Source: Myotis daubentonii (taxonomy: Eukaryota; Chordata; Mammalia; Chiroptera; Vespertilionidae). From it: DNA of 64,000 bases. The stretch is from assembly GCF_963259705.1 (NCBI RefSeq), contig NC_081842.1:42910803-42974802 (forward strand), read 5' to 3'. Under the pieces are notes generated by a model. That model made no database searches. It was not told the origin of the DNA and worked only from the letters and a program-made list of their open reading frames with translations. Both the position numbers and the translations under genes were made by a program. How positions within the stretch are numbered: position 1 is the first letter of the stretch; every line of letters begins with the position of its first letter. Of this stretch, positions 27,001 through 32,735 are shown in pieces.

Positions 27001-27254
27001 TTCTTGACAGTGATCTAAAGCCAATAAAGAAAAAGAAACTTCTTTTAAACTATGCATTACATGAAAAAAAAGAAGGTGTGGTCTAGTACAACAAGCAGCT
27101 AAGAAAAGGAACTCAGAAAGGACATACTGACCAGCCCCGTTCTCTTGTATTTGGAGTCCTCTCTGTCTTGTCTGGAAGTGCTGGCTCTCTCTCGCACGTT
27201 TCTATAACCAGGACTGGGGATGATATACTCTTTTCCTATGTCGATGTCCTTCAT
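98..27254 (-). CDS. ABCC5: ABCC5 (MRP5) N-terminal coding exons 2-4, partial
   Basis: This is the 5' part of the multidrug resistance-associated protein 5 gene, an ABC-C family exporter of cyclic nucleotides and organic anions in the plasma membrane. Three coding exons are joined on the minus strand: 27254-27132 (41 codons, starts MKDIDIGKEYIIPSPGYR), 601-444 (starts LECQDALETAARAEG) and 253-98 (starts HQHPVDNAGLFSCMTF). Phases agree at both junctions (phase 0, then phase 2), all donor and acceptor sites are canonical, and the joined 146 residues align without gaps to the cytoplasmic N-terminus of human ABCC5 as I recall it. The transmembrane and nucleotide-binding domains are not in the window because the gene runs off the left edge. 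ABCC5 next to the HTR3D-HTR3C cluster in opposite orientation is the order known in human. Confidence 0.95.
444..601 (-). CDS. ABCC5: ABCC5 coding exon 3
   Basis: The exon is 158 bases long. The acceptor CTCACACAG ends at 602 and the donor GTAAGA begins at 443. It encodes LECQDALETAARAEG ... LRILDEEHPKGKYHHGLSALKPIRTTS plus two bases of a Lys codon. The sequence is nearly identical to the human protein; the few changes are in a short variable patch (DVCTRSQ). This part of ABCC5 is cytoplasmic, without membrane segments. Confidence 0.95.
764..1004. mobile_element. Non-autonomous hAT element (SPIN/URR1-like), copy 1
   Basis: The element spans 772-996 and is flanked by a perfect 8-bp target duplication TTCTAAAC (764-771 and 997-1004), the hallmark of hAT transposition. 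The termini CAGTGGTTCTCAACCTTC and AGGTTGAGAACCGCTG are inverted repeats, and the inside contains the GGGTCATTCGACCCCCA stretch typical of the SPACE INVADERS (SPIN) elements spread horizontally among tetrapods, and of rodent URR1. The family name is from memory; the hAT class is certain. It lies in ABCC5 intron 2. Confidence 0.85.
1012..1235 (-). mobile_element. LINE-1 3' end fragment (old)
   Basis: The stretch resembles the 3' UTR of mammalian-wide L1 in reverse orientation, for example the part reading as a GAGCAGAAAGTACAG run followed by CATAGTTTACATTAG and GTTGTACATTCT. It is truncated on both sides, has no recognisable target duplication, and starts directly after the hAT element. Confidence 0.6.
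1236..2280. other. ABCC5 intron 2 stretch with nothing recognised
   Basis: No repeat family, exon or RNA gene is recognised. Short open frames of up to 115 codons have no similarity that I can name. Confidence 0.5.
2290..3080 (+). mobile_element. Bat LINE-1 5' UTR fragment
   Basis: Positions about 2755-2990 (GTGAGCATCAAAGCCCC ... CAACTACAACAAGACTGTGC) match, with scattered differences, the leader of the ORF1-bearing element at 17490-17750 in this window. The fragment stops at the point where ORF1 would begin, so it is only leader sequence. The outer left boundary is approximate. Confidence 0.65.
3100..3310 (-). pseudogene. hAT transposase C-terminal remnant
   Basis: Translated on the minus strand with frame changes, the stretch reads FSVFGSTYLCEKTFSKMK followed by a decayed KS.H.SALTEDDL-like segment. 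This is the dimerisation region near the C-terminus of hAT-family transposases (the same motif is kept in ZBED- and GTF2IRD2-type domesticated proteins). Stops and frameshifts make it non-functional. It abuts the left end of the Helitron. Confidence 0.55.
3675..4990 (-). pseudogene. Helitron PIF1-like helicase domain, broken
   Basis: On the minus strand the 163-codon frame 4967-4476 shows Walker A (GGSGKT), the TASTGIAA motif, Walker B (LLIIDE) and GGDFRQ. Downstream frames give LLRNLNSKWGLCNDTRF (4215-3901) and FVITINKSQGQTLDRVG (3887-3675), which are the C-terminal helicase motifs. The parts lie in different frames with frameshifts near 4470, 4200 and 3890, so no full helicase is made. Just upstream, NEYKY and ERQQAEVLI mark where the frame continued before the hAT insertion. 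Confidence 0.9.
5028..5217. mobile_element. Non-autonomous hAT element (SPIN/URR1-like), copy 2, inside the Helitron
   Basis: The termini CAGTGGTTCTCAACCTTC and CAGGTTGAGAACCGCTG match the copy at 772-996, with a deletion inside. The flanks ATATAGA and ATATAGGA look like an 8-bp target duplication that lost one base. It interrupts the helicase reading frame of the Helitron, so it inserted after the Helitron did. Confidence 0.85.
5246..5922 (-). pseudogene. Helitron RepHel central region, broken
   Basis: Two minus-strand segments (5922-5740, containing HAITILAIHLPNDQN, and 5650-5246, containing KEPEQYYLRLLLLHVKGA and WKLHRREGACMNCEM) belong to the linker between Rep and helicase in Helitron proteins. 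They are separated by stops and a frameshift around 5650-5740. I see no catalytic residues here. The segment ends at the inserted hAT element. Confidence 0.75.
6025..6550 (-). pseudogene. Helitron Rep (HUH endonuclease) domain, broken
   Basis: On the minus strand the frame reads KVIAKIHVIKFQKHGLPHAH then ILLILDSES and runs to KYFFKYIYKGHDCANI. PHAHI (6477-6463) is the HUH motif that binds the metal ion, and the two tyrosines in KYFFKY are the expected catalytic Tyr pair of the Helitron relaxase. Between them are the conserved MVHGPCG and CSKGYPKEFQ segments. The frame closes with a stop after CANI at 6025, and continuation towards the helicase needs several frame changes. Upstream of about 6570 Rep similarity ends abruptly. 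In an active copy this domain nicks and joins single-stranded DNA. Confidence 0.88.
6575..7115 (-). other. GC-rich 5' segment of the Helitron, possible captured exon and promoter
   Basis: This segment is much richer in G+C than the AT-rich Rep/helicase part and shows no Rep similarity. On the minus strand it holds an ATG at about 6979 opening MASRRGLFSSASLAFLLYIL and then VQPQHL. A GTAAGA splice-donor-like hexamer overlaps the end of this frame near 6903-6898. Capture of promoter plus first exon is a known habit of bat Helitrons, but the donor gene is not recognised here, so capture is an inference. Confidence 0.4.
7176..7470 (-). mobile_element. LINE-1 3' end fragment (bat type)
   Basis: The stretch starts with a T-rich tail and reads, reversed, like a bat L1 3' UTR, including long C runs and the GTTTGACAGTCTGTTCAATG region. 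It leads straight into the 20-bp minisatellite, which probably grew from or beside it. Confidence 0.55.
7474..8090. repeat. 20-bp GC-rich minisatellite, about 31 copies
   Basis: The tandem unit is CCTCACCGGGGCCGTTTCAG with variants (GTTCCGA, GTCTCGA, CAGTCCCGA at the right half). The array is about 617 bases. Variant units recur in blocks of two or three, which suggests expansion by unequal exchange or slippage. The long open frame over it (7454-7996) is an artefact: a 20-base unit without stops in any of the three rotating frames. Confidence 0.93.
8094..9004. other. ABCC5 intron 2 stretch, mostly unassigned
   Basis: Positions about 8100-8190 look like a worn L1 3' end. The GC-richer 8340-8760 part shows overlapping open frames on both strands but no splice structure or protein similarity that I recognise. 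Confidence 0.4.
9005..9288 (-). repeat. VES SINE with internal TCTA microsatellite
   Basis: This is a tRNA-derived vespertilionid SINE in reverse orientation: T-rich tail at the left, GAGAGGAAGGGAGAAGGAGAG in the middle and a worn tRNA-like head (CGGAATCGAACCTGCCACC) at the right. A (TCTA)n array of about 45 bases (9025-9070) has grown in the tail. The flanks CCAGTTCCTT and CCAGTTTCTT are a probable target duplication. Confidence 0.85.
9768..9980 (+). repeat. VES SINE, 5' truncated
   Basis: The SINE body TTGATTCCCAGTCAGGGCAC and CAGGAGGCAGCCAATCAATG is followed by a CT-rich run and an A/T-rich tail. The A-box part of the tRNA head is missing. Confidence 0.8.
9985..11090 (+). mobile_element. 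LINE-1 5' UTR fragment
   Basis: The opening (AAGGTGGAAGTTACACTCAC, CCAAACTGGAATCACAACTA) is that of L1 leader sequences, and about 1.1 kb of GC-rich leader follows without ORF1. Frames of up to 143 codons on the minus strand (10393-11077) lie inside this leader and are not genes. Confidence 0.65.
11165..11375 (-). repeat. MIR SINE
   Basis: The reversed MIR core is clear: TACTATGTGCCAGGCATTG, AACTCTATGAGGCAGGTACT and CAGCTGAGGACACTGAGGC. It is an ancient mammalian SINE. Confidence 0.85.
12385..12475 (-). repeat. L2 LINE 3' end
   Basis: The sequence CAATGAATATTTGTTGAGGAG followed by TGCAGGTACTGGGGATGCAG matches the reversed L2 tail. It is a short ancient remnant. Confidence 0.6.
12590..12875. 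mobile_element. Tc1/mariner-class miniature element (Tigger-like)
   Basis: The element spans 12592-12873 with TA duplications on each side. Its inverted ends CAGTGGGGCCTTGACTTACG and CAGTGGGTCCTTGACTTACG are nearly identical, and the inside repeats the ACGAGT/ACTCGT theme of this group. It has no coding capacity. Confidence 0.88.
13014..13610 (-). mobile_element. Non-autonomous Helitron with a VES SINE inside
   Basis: On the minus strand it begins TCCTTAATAATAAAAG and ends in CTAA (a one-base change from CTAG), after the hairpin GTGCACAAATTTTGTGCAC (13046-13028). It sits between A (13013) and T (13611). A SINE split its 5' end at 13358-13590. The inside holds degenerate CCTGCCTGCCTGAT repeats. 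No coding sequence. Confidence 0.9.
13358..13590 (-). repeat. VES SINE inserted in the Helitron 5' end
   Basis: The SINE is reversed, with a T-rich tail at 13358 and an intact tRNA-like head ending GAGCCAAACCAGCTAGGGC at 13590. A perfect 15-base target duplication TATGCTTTTATTATT (13343-13357 and 13591-13605) shows retrotransposition into the Helitron terminus. Confidence 0.95.
14035..14130 (-). mobile_element. Short LINE-1 3' tail insertion
   Basis: A T-rich start and a C-rich CCCACCCC tract typical of bat L1 3' UTR lie between two copies of about AATTAATTTT (near 14029 and 14132), a probable target duplication. It is under 100 bases. Confidence 0.5.
14150..14998. mobile_element. Mariner-type miniature element containing a solo LTR
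   Basis: The ends TAGGGTGTCCCAAAAAAGTG and CAGGGTGTCCCAAAAAATG are inverted repeats flanked by TA (14148-14149 and 14999-15000). Without the LTR at 14221-14933 the element is only about 130 bases. The family has no coding capacity here. Confidence 0.9.
14221..14933 (+). mobile_element. Solo LTR of a class II (betaretrovirus-like) ERV, copy 1
   Basis: The 713-base LTR runs from TGCCGGGAGCCAGTCC to GTTGGACCCCAGCA and is flanked by a perfect 6-bp target duplication ACATTT (14215-14220 and 14934-14939), the size made by betaretrovirus-like ERVs. It contains a TATAAATA (about 14533) and a degenerate array of AGAACCTAG-type decamers (14560-14790). There is no internal retroviral sequence, so it is a recombination product. 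A relative lies at 31520-32221. Confidence 0.9.
15245..15420 (-). mobile_element. MER5A-like hAT remnant
   Basis: The stretch CATCCTACAATGCACAGGAC followed by AGCCCC and CCCCAAATGTCAGTCGTGC is the MER5A core. Compare 53362-53575. It is old and worn. Confidence 0.65.
15440..17225. other. ABCC5 intron 2 stretch with nothing recognised
   Basis: There is no clear repeat, exon or RNA gene. Frames of up to 85 codons near 15850-16390 are GC-rich chance frames on both strands. Confidence 0.5.
17228..17405. mobile_element. Old hAT miniature element remnant
   Basis: The ends GCAGAGGTTCTCAGTGCTGC and GCCTGGGCTGAGAACCAC are worn inverted repeats around a body resembling mammalian-wide MER elements. The family is not determined. 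Confidence 0.5.
17490..19050 (+). mobile_element. Half-L1 (HAL1-like) element with ORF1 only
   Basis: An L1 leader (17490-17752) is followed by ORF1 and then, only 120-150 bases after the ORF1 stop, by a G-rich 3' UTR (18840-18990), AATAAAGATTTAATT and a poly-A tail ending near 19049. No ORF2 is present. This is the layout of HAL1 elements, L1 derivatives that kept only ORF1 and use the L1 enzymes. Alternatively it is a single internal deletion of an L1. Confidence 0.75.
17753..18702 (+). pseudogene. LINE-1 ORF1p-like reading frame, frameshifted
   Basis: Three plus-strand segments in different frames make up one ORF1 protein: 17753-18151 (coiled-coil region), about 18118-18260 (KYEDSVRSLWDSFKRTNIRI then IGVPEDE, the start of the RNA-binding domain) and 18241-18702 (IENLFEEIMTENFPYL ... 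RLLYPAKLSF, the C-terminal domain). Frame changes at the seven-A run near 18118 and near 18255, and a TGA at 18478-18480, break it. The coiled coil contains a 14-residue direct repeat (KTGETADKCSEIFK twice). Confidence 0.88.
19495..19697 (-). repeat. VES SINE (first of a doublet)
   Basis: Reversed SINE with T-rich tail and head ending AGGCTAGGGC. Together with the next SINE it is bracketed by the target-site copies ACATTAGTCTGCAAATTTT and ACATTAGTCTGTAATTTT (about 19479 and 19884). This suggests one SINE inserted beside the tail of the other. Confidence 0.85.
19702..19881 (-). repeat. VES SINE (second of a doublet)
   Basis: Reversed SINE sharing the outer target duplication with its neighbour. 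The head reads CCAACTGAGCCACACTAGCC. It differs from the first copy at many positions, so it is not a recent tandem duplication. Confidence 0.85.
20152..20585 (+). repeat. VES SINE interrupted by a second VES SINE
   Basis: The plus-strand SINE (20152-20274 and 20494-20585) is split by a reversed SINE. The repeated CGATCAATGA (20259 and 20494) is part of the inner element's target duplication. Confidence 0.85.
20275..20493 (-). repeat. VES SINE nested in a VES SINE
   Basis: Reversed SINE with an A/T-rich tail at 20275 and head ending GAGCAACAGTGGCTGGGCC. The target duplication of about 16 bases has two mismatches or indels. Confidence 0.85.
20590..21815. other. ABCC5 intron 2 stretch with nothing recognised
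   Basis: No repeat or exon recognised. Confidence 0.5.
21820..22125 (+). repeat. L2 LINE 3' end
   Basis: The L2 tail is visible as TCCAATCAAATGTTACCTCC, GAAGTCTTCCCTGACC and CTATTGGAGGACAGGCAAG. An AT microsatellite lies just downstream at 22195-22214. Confidence 0.7.
22220..23785. other. ABCC5 intron 2 stretch with nothing recognised
   Basis: A/T-rich intronic DNA with A runs (23330-23405). No repeat family or exon is recognised. Confidence 0.5.
23785..24139. mobile_element. Non-autonomous hAT element split by a VES SINE
   Basis: The element spans 23793-24131. The inverted ends CAGGGGTGGGGAAC and GTTCCCCACCCCTG are perfect and are flanked by a perfect 8-bp duplication ATCTACAT (23785-23792 and 24132-24139). 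A SINE occupies 23848-24040. Confidence 0.93.
23848..24040 (-). repeat. VES SINE inside a hAT element
   Basis: Reversed SINE with target duplication AGGCTAATTTTTAA (23834-23847 and 24041-24054). The SINE is younger than the hAT insertion. Confidence 0.92.
24530..25575 (+). mobile_element. LINE-1 ORF2 3' end and 3' UTR (old L1M type)
   Basis: The conserved L1 end is readable: ATGACCCAGCAATTGCATTC, GGTAAATGGTTAAACAAAC, ATGGAATACTGCTCACAATT and a tail AATAAAAAGTTG. A short segment of another L1 3' tail (about 24596-24745) seems inserted near the start. Many stops make it non-coding. Confidence 0.85.
25680..26075 (-). repeat. MIR SINE split by a VES SINE
   Basis: The MIR core CATTCTAAGCATTTTATATG and TATTATCTCATGTAATCTTC runs up to 25802 and resumes after 26006 (ATTAAGGCACAGATGATA). 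Confidence 0.7.
25803..26005 (-). repeat. VES SINE inside a MIR
   Basis: Reversed SINE with a perfect 14-base target duplication TCAATGCTATTTTA (25789-25802 and 26006-26019). The head ends GAGCCACACTGGCCAGGGC. Confidence 0.95.
26080..27125. other. ABCC5 intron 2, exon-2 proximal part
   Basis: No repeats are recognised next to exon 2. Confidence 0.5.
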
Positions 27255-27309
27255 CTTCTCTGACTGGAGACGCCAGGGCGCACAGACTCCTGGTTCCACT
27301 TGAGAATTT
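27132..27309 (-). CDS. ABCC5: ABCC5 exon 2 with start codon
   Basis: The acceptor TTTAATTTCAG ends at 27310, the donor GTCAGT begins at 27131, and the coding part is 27254-27132. The start is the first ATG in the exon, has A at -3, and begins the conserved MKDIDIGKEYIIPSPGYR. Bases 27255-27309 are 5' UTR; the frame is open upstream but contains only a GTG, so no longer ATG form is available from this exon. The last codons (KYKRTGL) differ from human at the splice junction but keep length and phase. Confidence 0.94.
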
Positions 27310-29975
27310 CTGAAATTAAAAATTCACCAAGAACAGATATTTCCTAAATTGTGCTTAATAATATGCAAAAATGTTTTAAAATAGGGAAAGGGGCAAAAGC
27401 ACTGAGATTTTCTACCCTTATATCTATAAAAAATATTTAAAATATTTTTCAAGTACTTCCTATTTTCAAGAGAAAAAAAAAATCAATGTAATAGGATCAA
27501 GAATATGTCCTCCCACTGCTAAGGAAAACAAAAAAGATAAGAAAAATAGACACACTGGTAAAGAGGCACCCAACTTCTTCACCTAGGTTCAAACCCGAGT
27601 ATTTATAGGTCTTTTAAAAAAGAAAAGACTTTCTGGAAACAAGTTAAGTTTGTCCTAAGGATTATAAACTTCGCAATTTAAAAATGGACATTATTCCTCC
27701 TACTAAGTTTTACTAAATGAAAACTTACAAAACACTTATTCTACCAATGATCTATCCCATCTTTGAATTTTTATAATTAGATAGTGAAGAAGCTGATATT
27801 AAAGTACTATGGAGTTACATAGCTAACATACAAAACAATATTATGCCTTCACTTTAAAAACAAATGCCCCTGGGGACATGAAAGTGTTCTAAATCAGATA
27901 GCAGTGATGCACAATTCTGTGACTATACTAACAAAACACTTCAAAAGGCTGCATTTCCATGCATGGTCTATAAATGATAGTACATCTCAACAAAGCTGTT
28001 ACTAAAAAACAATAACCAAAGCAAACTGACCACCCTGCCCTGTGAAGGCTTACCTAGTATGACCTGAAACTGTCCTAATTCTAGTCAATAACCAGTTATC
28101 AACTTCCGTTACTTTTCAAAAAATTAAACACATACACAACTCTCTGAAACATTTCCCCCACCCTATGATGGTTCAAACCTTCCCAGATACAAGCTGAGAA
28201 AAGCCCATTCATACCAGCCTCACTAGAAATTAAAGAAGTGTATCCATGTTGCCTTTTAAATTCCATCAACTCCTGCTAGCAAACACTGCAACTTAAAAGT
28301 ACTACTCTGTAGACCAAATTCTGACAGCTACAATTCATTTTTTAAGGTATCAGAAAAAAGAATACTTACTAATCCTCTAAACAAGAAGGACTAAATTTCC
28401 TCCATAGGTAAGTGCTTCCTGCACAAAAAAAGAAGCTTGACTTCTTGCCTTTCAGAGGTCTGATGTGAGTACTCAGAGTTGATACTACTTATTTCCTTAT
28501 CTCAAAAAAAAAAAAAAGTCACCTTGTCCAATGACAAACTGCACGATAAGCACTCACGTCACTGAGACCTCATTAAGCCTAAACTATAAACAGACCTGGC
28601 ACCTGCCAGCGTCCCCAGTGTCTGGATGCAGATAATAGTAAATCCTTCTTGTTACCAGGGTCACAAAAGTCCAACCTTCCCCTCCAAAGGTTCCGGAGCC
28701 GAGCTAATTTCTGGAAGCTGAAAAGATTAGTCCTACTTTAAAAAAAAGGCAGGAGGAGAGGAGGGAAGAGGCCAAAGGAATTCATTTATGTGATCAAATG
28801 CCATGTCAAGAGGAACATGAAGATCACCTCAGTTGTACAAGAACTCACAATAACCAAAGTTTCTTTCAATCGCTTTATTTCAATTCATTCAACACCTCTA
28901 ACACTCTTGCTTTTGTATCAAGACTCTCCTTCCAGTGATACAAGTATACAGTGAAACAGATGACACTGCCTGGGGGATGGGGGTTGCACAGGATTAAGAA
29001 CTTCAATTAGCCAGACTGGGGTTTCCAAATTGCCTTCATAACTTAGGTTTCCAACATCTCAGGAAAACTGGTTCCAGGCCCTGAAACTGCATAAGAGAAC
29101 CCGACCTGAGGCTACAAGGAGGATTCCTATGTACCACCCTCTTCCAATCCACTTGTTGTGTTGCCAACCTTCTGCACCTTTTACTTCTGGACCCCAGTAT
29201 AACGGTCTATCTCCTCCATCAAAACCTGAAACTTTGCCAACCATTCCCGTGCCTCCTGCCTCCCCACGTCTGTGCAGAAACCAAAAGGGCCCTGTGTGAT
29301 AAATACAAAGCATCGTGCAGCTCTGTGTGGTAAGAAGTGGAAAGGGCACTGATGAAAGTCAAGAGATCTGGGTTCCATTCTGGGCTCTGCCCAGGGTTTG
29401 CTGTGCGTGCTTAAGTCACGAACCTCATTTGCCCATTTGCAAAAACAAAAACAAAACAAACAAAAAACACCAAAACCCGGAGAGGATGGCTTCTCAGGTC
29501 GCTGGCAGCTCAGAGTGTCCGGTGTGTGGCTTGAGCCGGGGTGTCCCAGGCCGTCCTCCTCACAACTTGAGGATGGGGGCTCCTCTCTGGCCAGCTTCGC
29601 CTGGGATGCCCTGGACCCTAGGGCGTTCCCGTGTCCAGTAGGGGCCTGGCGAGCCGATAGCGACCCACACCCACGGGCTGCGGGCGCAGCACCCCCTGGT
29701 GGCCGCATCCGGGAGTGTAGCCAGCACTCTTGACCACTCATCCCTCCCTACACGCCTTCCCAGGCCTGCACCTCACCACGTGCCCCGAGGGGTCGCGTCC
29801 CAAGGAGGGGGCGGCGGGAGACCTGAGGAAGGCCAGGCCCCGTTTCTCAGGTGTCTGGCTTCTCCCGAACTGCTCGTATCCCGATCACAGCCCACCGGCC
29901 CCGGAGGAAACACAGGGGAGGGATCCAAGTGACAACCGAGGGAGAAGGAAGGGGGCGGCGGCGGCCGCTACTTAC
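27310..29975 (-). other. ABCC5 intron 1
   Basis: This is the intron between the leader exon and the start-codon exon. Apart from one MIR SINE remnant near 29330-29440, I recognise no repeats or exons. The lack of young insertions here contrasts with intron 2 and may reflect regulatory constraint near the promoter. Several reading frames over 100 codons between 29181 and 29741 lie in GC-rich DNA and have no recognisable protein similarity. Confidence 0.7.
29330..29440 (+). repeat. MIR SINE remnant
   Basis: AGAGATCTGGGTTCCATTCT followed by GGGCTCTGCC and CTTAAGTCACGAACCTCA match the first half of MIR. It lies in ABCC5 intron 1. Confidence 0.65.
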
Positions 29976-30030
29976 CTGTGCCCCAGGTCCCAGACCGCCG
30001 CGCCGGCCACTCGACCACGCTCCCGAGCAT
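29976..30030 (-). other. ABCC5: ABCC5 non-coding exon 1 (5' UTR), start approximate
   Basis: On the minus strand a strong splice donor (CACAG then GTAAGT) follows position 29976 in very GC-rich DNA, 2.7 kb upstream of ABCC5 exon 2. It lies 77-82 bases downstream of a TATAAA (30058-30053), so transcription would begin near 30030 and give a short leader exon of about 50 bases. The donor is seen directly; the transcription start is inferred from the TATA spacing. The exon has no coding role because the first ATG is in exon 2. Confidence 0.7.
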
Positions 30031-30052
30031 CAGCTCCGGGGCAAAACAAGCC

Positions 30053-30127
30053 TTTATAGCGGCATTGGCCGCCAGACTGCGCAGGCGTGCTGCACAAAGA
30101 ATCCCCAAGACTGAAGGGAATTGTAGT
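30053..30127 (-). promoter_or_regulatory. ABCC5 core promoter: TATA box, CCAAT box and ZNF143-like site
   Basis: Read on the minus strand, TATAAA lies at 30058-30053 and CCAAT at 30068-30064, directly upstream of the inferred leader exon. About 60 bases further upstream is ACTACAATTCCC (30127-30116), which matches the core of the ZNF143/THAP11 promoter motif. The region from about 29.5 to 30.45 kb is rich in CpG, as expected for a housekeeping promoter. Factor binding is inferred from motif match only. Confidence 0.65.
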
Positions 30128-30605
30128 CCCCCTGCCAGGAGCTCCGGGCTGGGCACGCGGCGAAGGACTCTCTTTCCCAGAAGCACTGCAGTCGCCCTGG
30201 GGGAGGTGCGGGTGCTTTTCCACCGCGCTCCTAGCGCTGCACCATCGCTCGCCGTTCTCCTGCGACCCGGTCTGCAGTCCTCCCTGAAGCCGCGTGCCCT
30301 CGCGGCCGGCAGGGAGGGTGGACGGGAGCCCCGTGGGGTCCGGCAGCCCAGGGTTTGCAGGCAGGTGATCCGGCCGGTGTGCGGTCGTGTGTGCACCAGC
30401 AACACCGTGAAGGTCACCGCAGTTTCTATGCTCTGGTCGCCAGCCAGTCTCAAACCTTATCTGCCCGGCACTTGGCATTTTACGAGTGCTGGTTCGGGAA
30501 TCCACCCTGCATTCTGATATCGCCTTTCTTTTTTTTATCCCACTGCCCAACGCGTAGTGTGTGCTGCCTGTTTCTAGATAATAAAATGCCAGGACCACCG
30601 TTTTT

Positions 30606-30836
30606 GTTTTATTTTTTAAATATATATTTTTATTGATTTCAGAGAGGAAGGGAGAGGGAGAGAGATAGAAACATCAATGATGAGAGAGAATCATTGATTG
30701 GCTGCCTCCTGGCTTGCCCCACACTGGGGATCAAGCCCGCAAGCGCAACCCAGGCACTTGCCGTTGGCCAGAATCAAACCCGGGACCCTTTAGTCCGCAG
30801 GCCAACGCTCTACTCACTGAGCCAAGCCGGCTAGGG
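30606..30836 (-). repeat. VES SINE
   Basis: Reversed SINE upstream of the ABCC5 promoter. The target duplication is CAGGACCACCGTTTTT versus CAGGATCACCGTTTTT (30590-30605 and 30837-30852). The head is near-intact, ending GAGCCAAGCCGGCTAGGG. Confidence 0.93.
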
Positions 30837-31329
30837 CAGGATCACCGTTTTTTAGAGTGGCAAGAGCCATAGGCACAGTCTGCCAACTCATCCCCTTCTT
30901 TTTATACATGAATCAGGTTCCCAAAAAGATCGATCACTTTATCTCTGTTTCATCTGTACCTTCAACAGGATCATAACATAACTACTCTTGAGTGCCTACC
31001 TACTCTATCTGGTGCTTTACATGTGATTCTTCTTTCTTTTACTCTCCATAACAACCTTGTGTGTAGGTACTAAGATGATCCACTTAAGAGATTTAAATTT
31101 TTTTAAAAAAATGAAGCCCCTCGGGCATGCGGGACTCAGTGGTTGAGCGTAGACCTGTGAAGGGGAGGTCGCAGTTTATATATAAAATACATGAAGGTAA
31201 AGTGACTTGAAGACATTAAGGTGTCATAAAGCTAAAGTAATTAATACAGTGTGTTTAGGCAAAGATGGATTGATAGACAAGTATAATAGAATGAAGAGCC
31301 TAGAAGCAGATTAATGCATATATGTAAAC

Positions 31330-32735
31330 TTGATCTGTAACAGGAAAAAACAAACAAAACCATTACAAATCAGTAGGGAGAGAAAGAAGATTCCATAAAC
31401 AGTGCTGGGATAATAGTTATCCGTATTTTTAAAATACTCAGTGATTACTGCTTCATACATACCACACAGAAAAATCTATTTCAGGTAGATCAAAGACCTA
31501 AACTGTGAACAAGAAAACTTGCTGGGGTCCAACCCCAGCGGGTCCAGGGGTCCCCAAAGTTGTGGACAGAGCTGGCGAAGAAGGAATTAAACAGAGACAG
31601 CATTCAGTTGACCAGCAGCCTAGCCAGGATCTCTAGCCAGGATCTCCAGCGAAGTTCTGGTTAGCATCTCCAGAGAGGTTCTACTTAGGATCTCCAGCCA
31701 GGTTCTGTCCAGGTTCTCCAGCCAGGTCCAGTCACCAGTTTCTAGTCAGGTTCTCTTGCCATGTTCTATAGTCAGGTTCAGTCCAGGATCTTTTGCCATG
31801 TTCTCTCCAGCGAAGTTCTTCTGTCTCCAGGCTCCGTGTAGGTTCTGTCTTCTGAATTCTGTCTCATGAGTTCTGTCTCTTTCTGTCTTGTTACATCTGT
31901 ATTTATACCAGTTGATTCAATCCTATCAATCTCTATTACAAAGGTTAGGGCGTTTCTTATCTCCATTCCAGGGAGTAAAGATTATGTAGATTAAGCATGA
32001 TTGTTCGTAGTTAAAGGGATTAATTACCCGCCTGGCACTTAGTTGAGGGGTTTTATTCCCTCCCTAACTTCAGGGGAAAATCCCTACCTGGGAATTCAAC
32101 CTTTCTCGGAGAGGTGACCTTGGTTAAAACACAGCGCCAAGAAGGTGAGCAAACATATTAAGAACCGTATGCCATATATGCCAGGTCCCTTGAAACAGCA
32201 AGGATGGACCGGCTCCCGGCAAAAACTTTAACACATTTAGAAGAAAAGGTGAACTATCTATGTGAACTTGAGTAGAGAAGAACGTCTTAAGATACAAAAA
32301 CAAATAAGAAAGGAAAGATTGATAAATTTTTACTGTATTAAAATTTAACCTTCTGTACAAGATGCCATACATGAAGACAAAGCACAAGTTATAACTGACA
32401 ACGTTCTTAAATGTACAATATACAAATAATTTCTACGGATCAGTAAGAAGTGTCAAATAACCCAATAGGAAAACAGGGAAATGATGTAAAAGGGAAACAA
32501 GAACAGCCATTCAAATATGTTTGAAAAGACACCCAATCTCACTAATAATCAGGGAAATGGAAATTAAAATAGTGCTGAGATGCCATTTTATGCCCATCTG
32601 ACTGGGAAACCAAAAATCTGACACCACCAAGTGTTGTCAAGGATCTGGAGAGACAGGACATTTCACACATTGCTGGTAGAGTGCGGATCCGTAGATAGAA
32701 CCACATTAAGGAACAATTTGGCAAACTTAGTGGGT
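31330..32735 (+). mobile_element. LINE-1 ORF2 3' part split by a solo LTR
   Basis: L1 ORF2 similarity (AACAGTGCTGGGATAATAG, GATCAAAGACCTAAACTGTG) runs to 31519 and resumes at 32228 (ATGCCATACATGAAGACAAAG, GGATCTGGAGAGACAGG). L1-like sequence continues weakly at 33185-33240 and 33545-34400, broken by a hAT element and a Helitron. It is non-coding. Confidence 0.75.
31520..32221 (-). mobile_element. Solo LTR of the same class II ERV family, copy 2
   Basis: This is a 702-base reversed LTR. On the minus strand it runs from TGCCGGGAGCCGGTCC to GTTGGACCCCAGCA and is flanked by a perfect 6-bp duplication AAAACT (31514-31519 and 32222-32227). It shares the TATAAATA block and the AGAACC-type decamer array with 14221-14933 but the decamer array has a different length and order. 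It was inserted in an L1. Confidence 0.92.

Noticed and set aside
27255..27299. An upstream extension of ABCC5 (first residue given by a GTG at 27299)
   Set aside because: GTG is not a normal start in mammals and the conserved protein begins at the ATG at 27254.
29181..30598. Frames of 161-208 codons around the ABCC5 promoter
   Set aside because: CpG-rich DNA has few stop codons by chance; the frames overlap on both strands and cross the promoter and leader exon.
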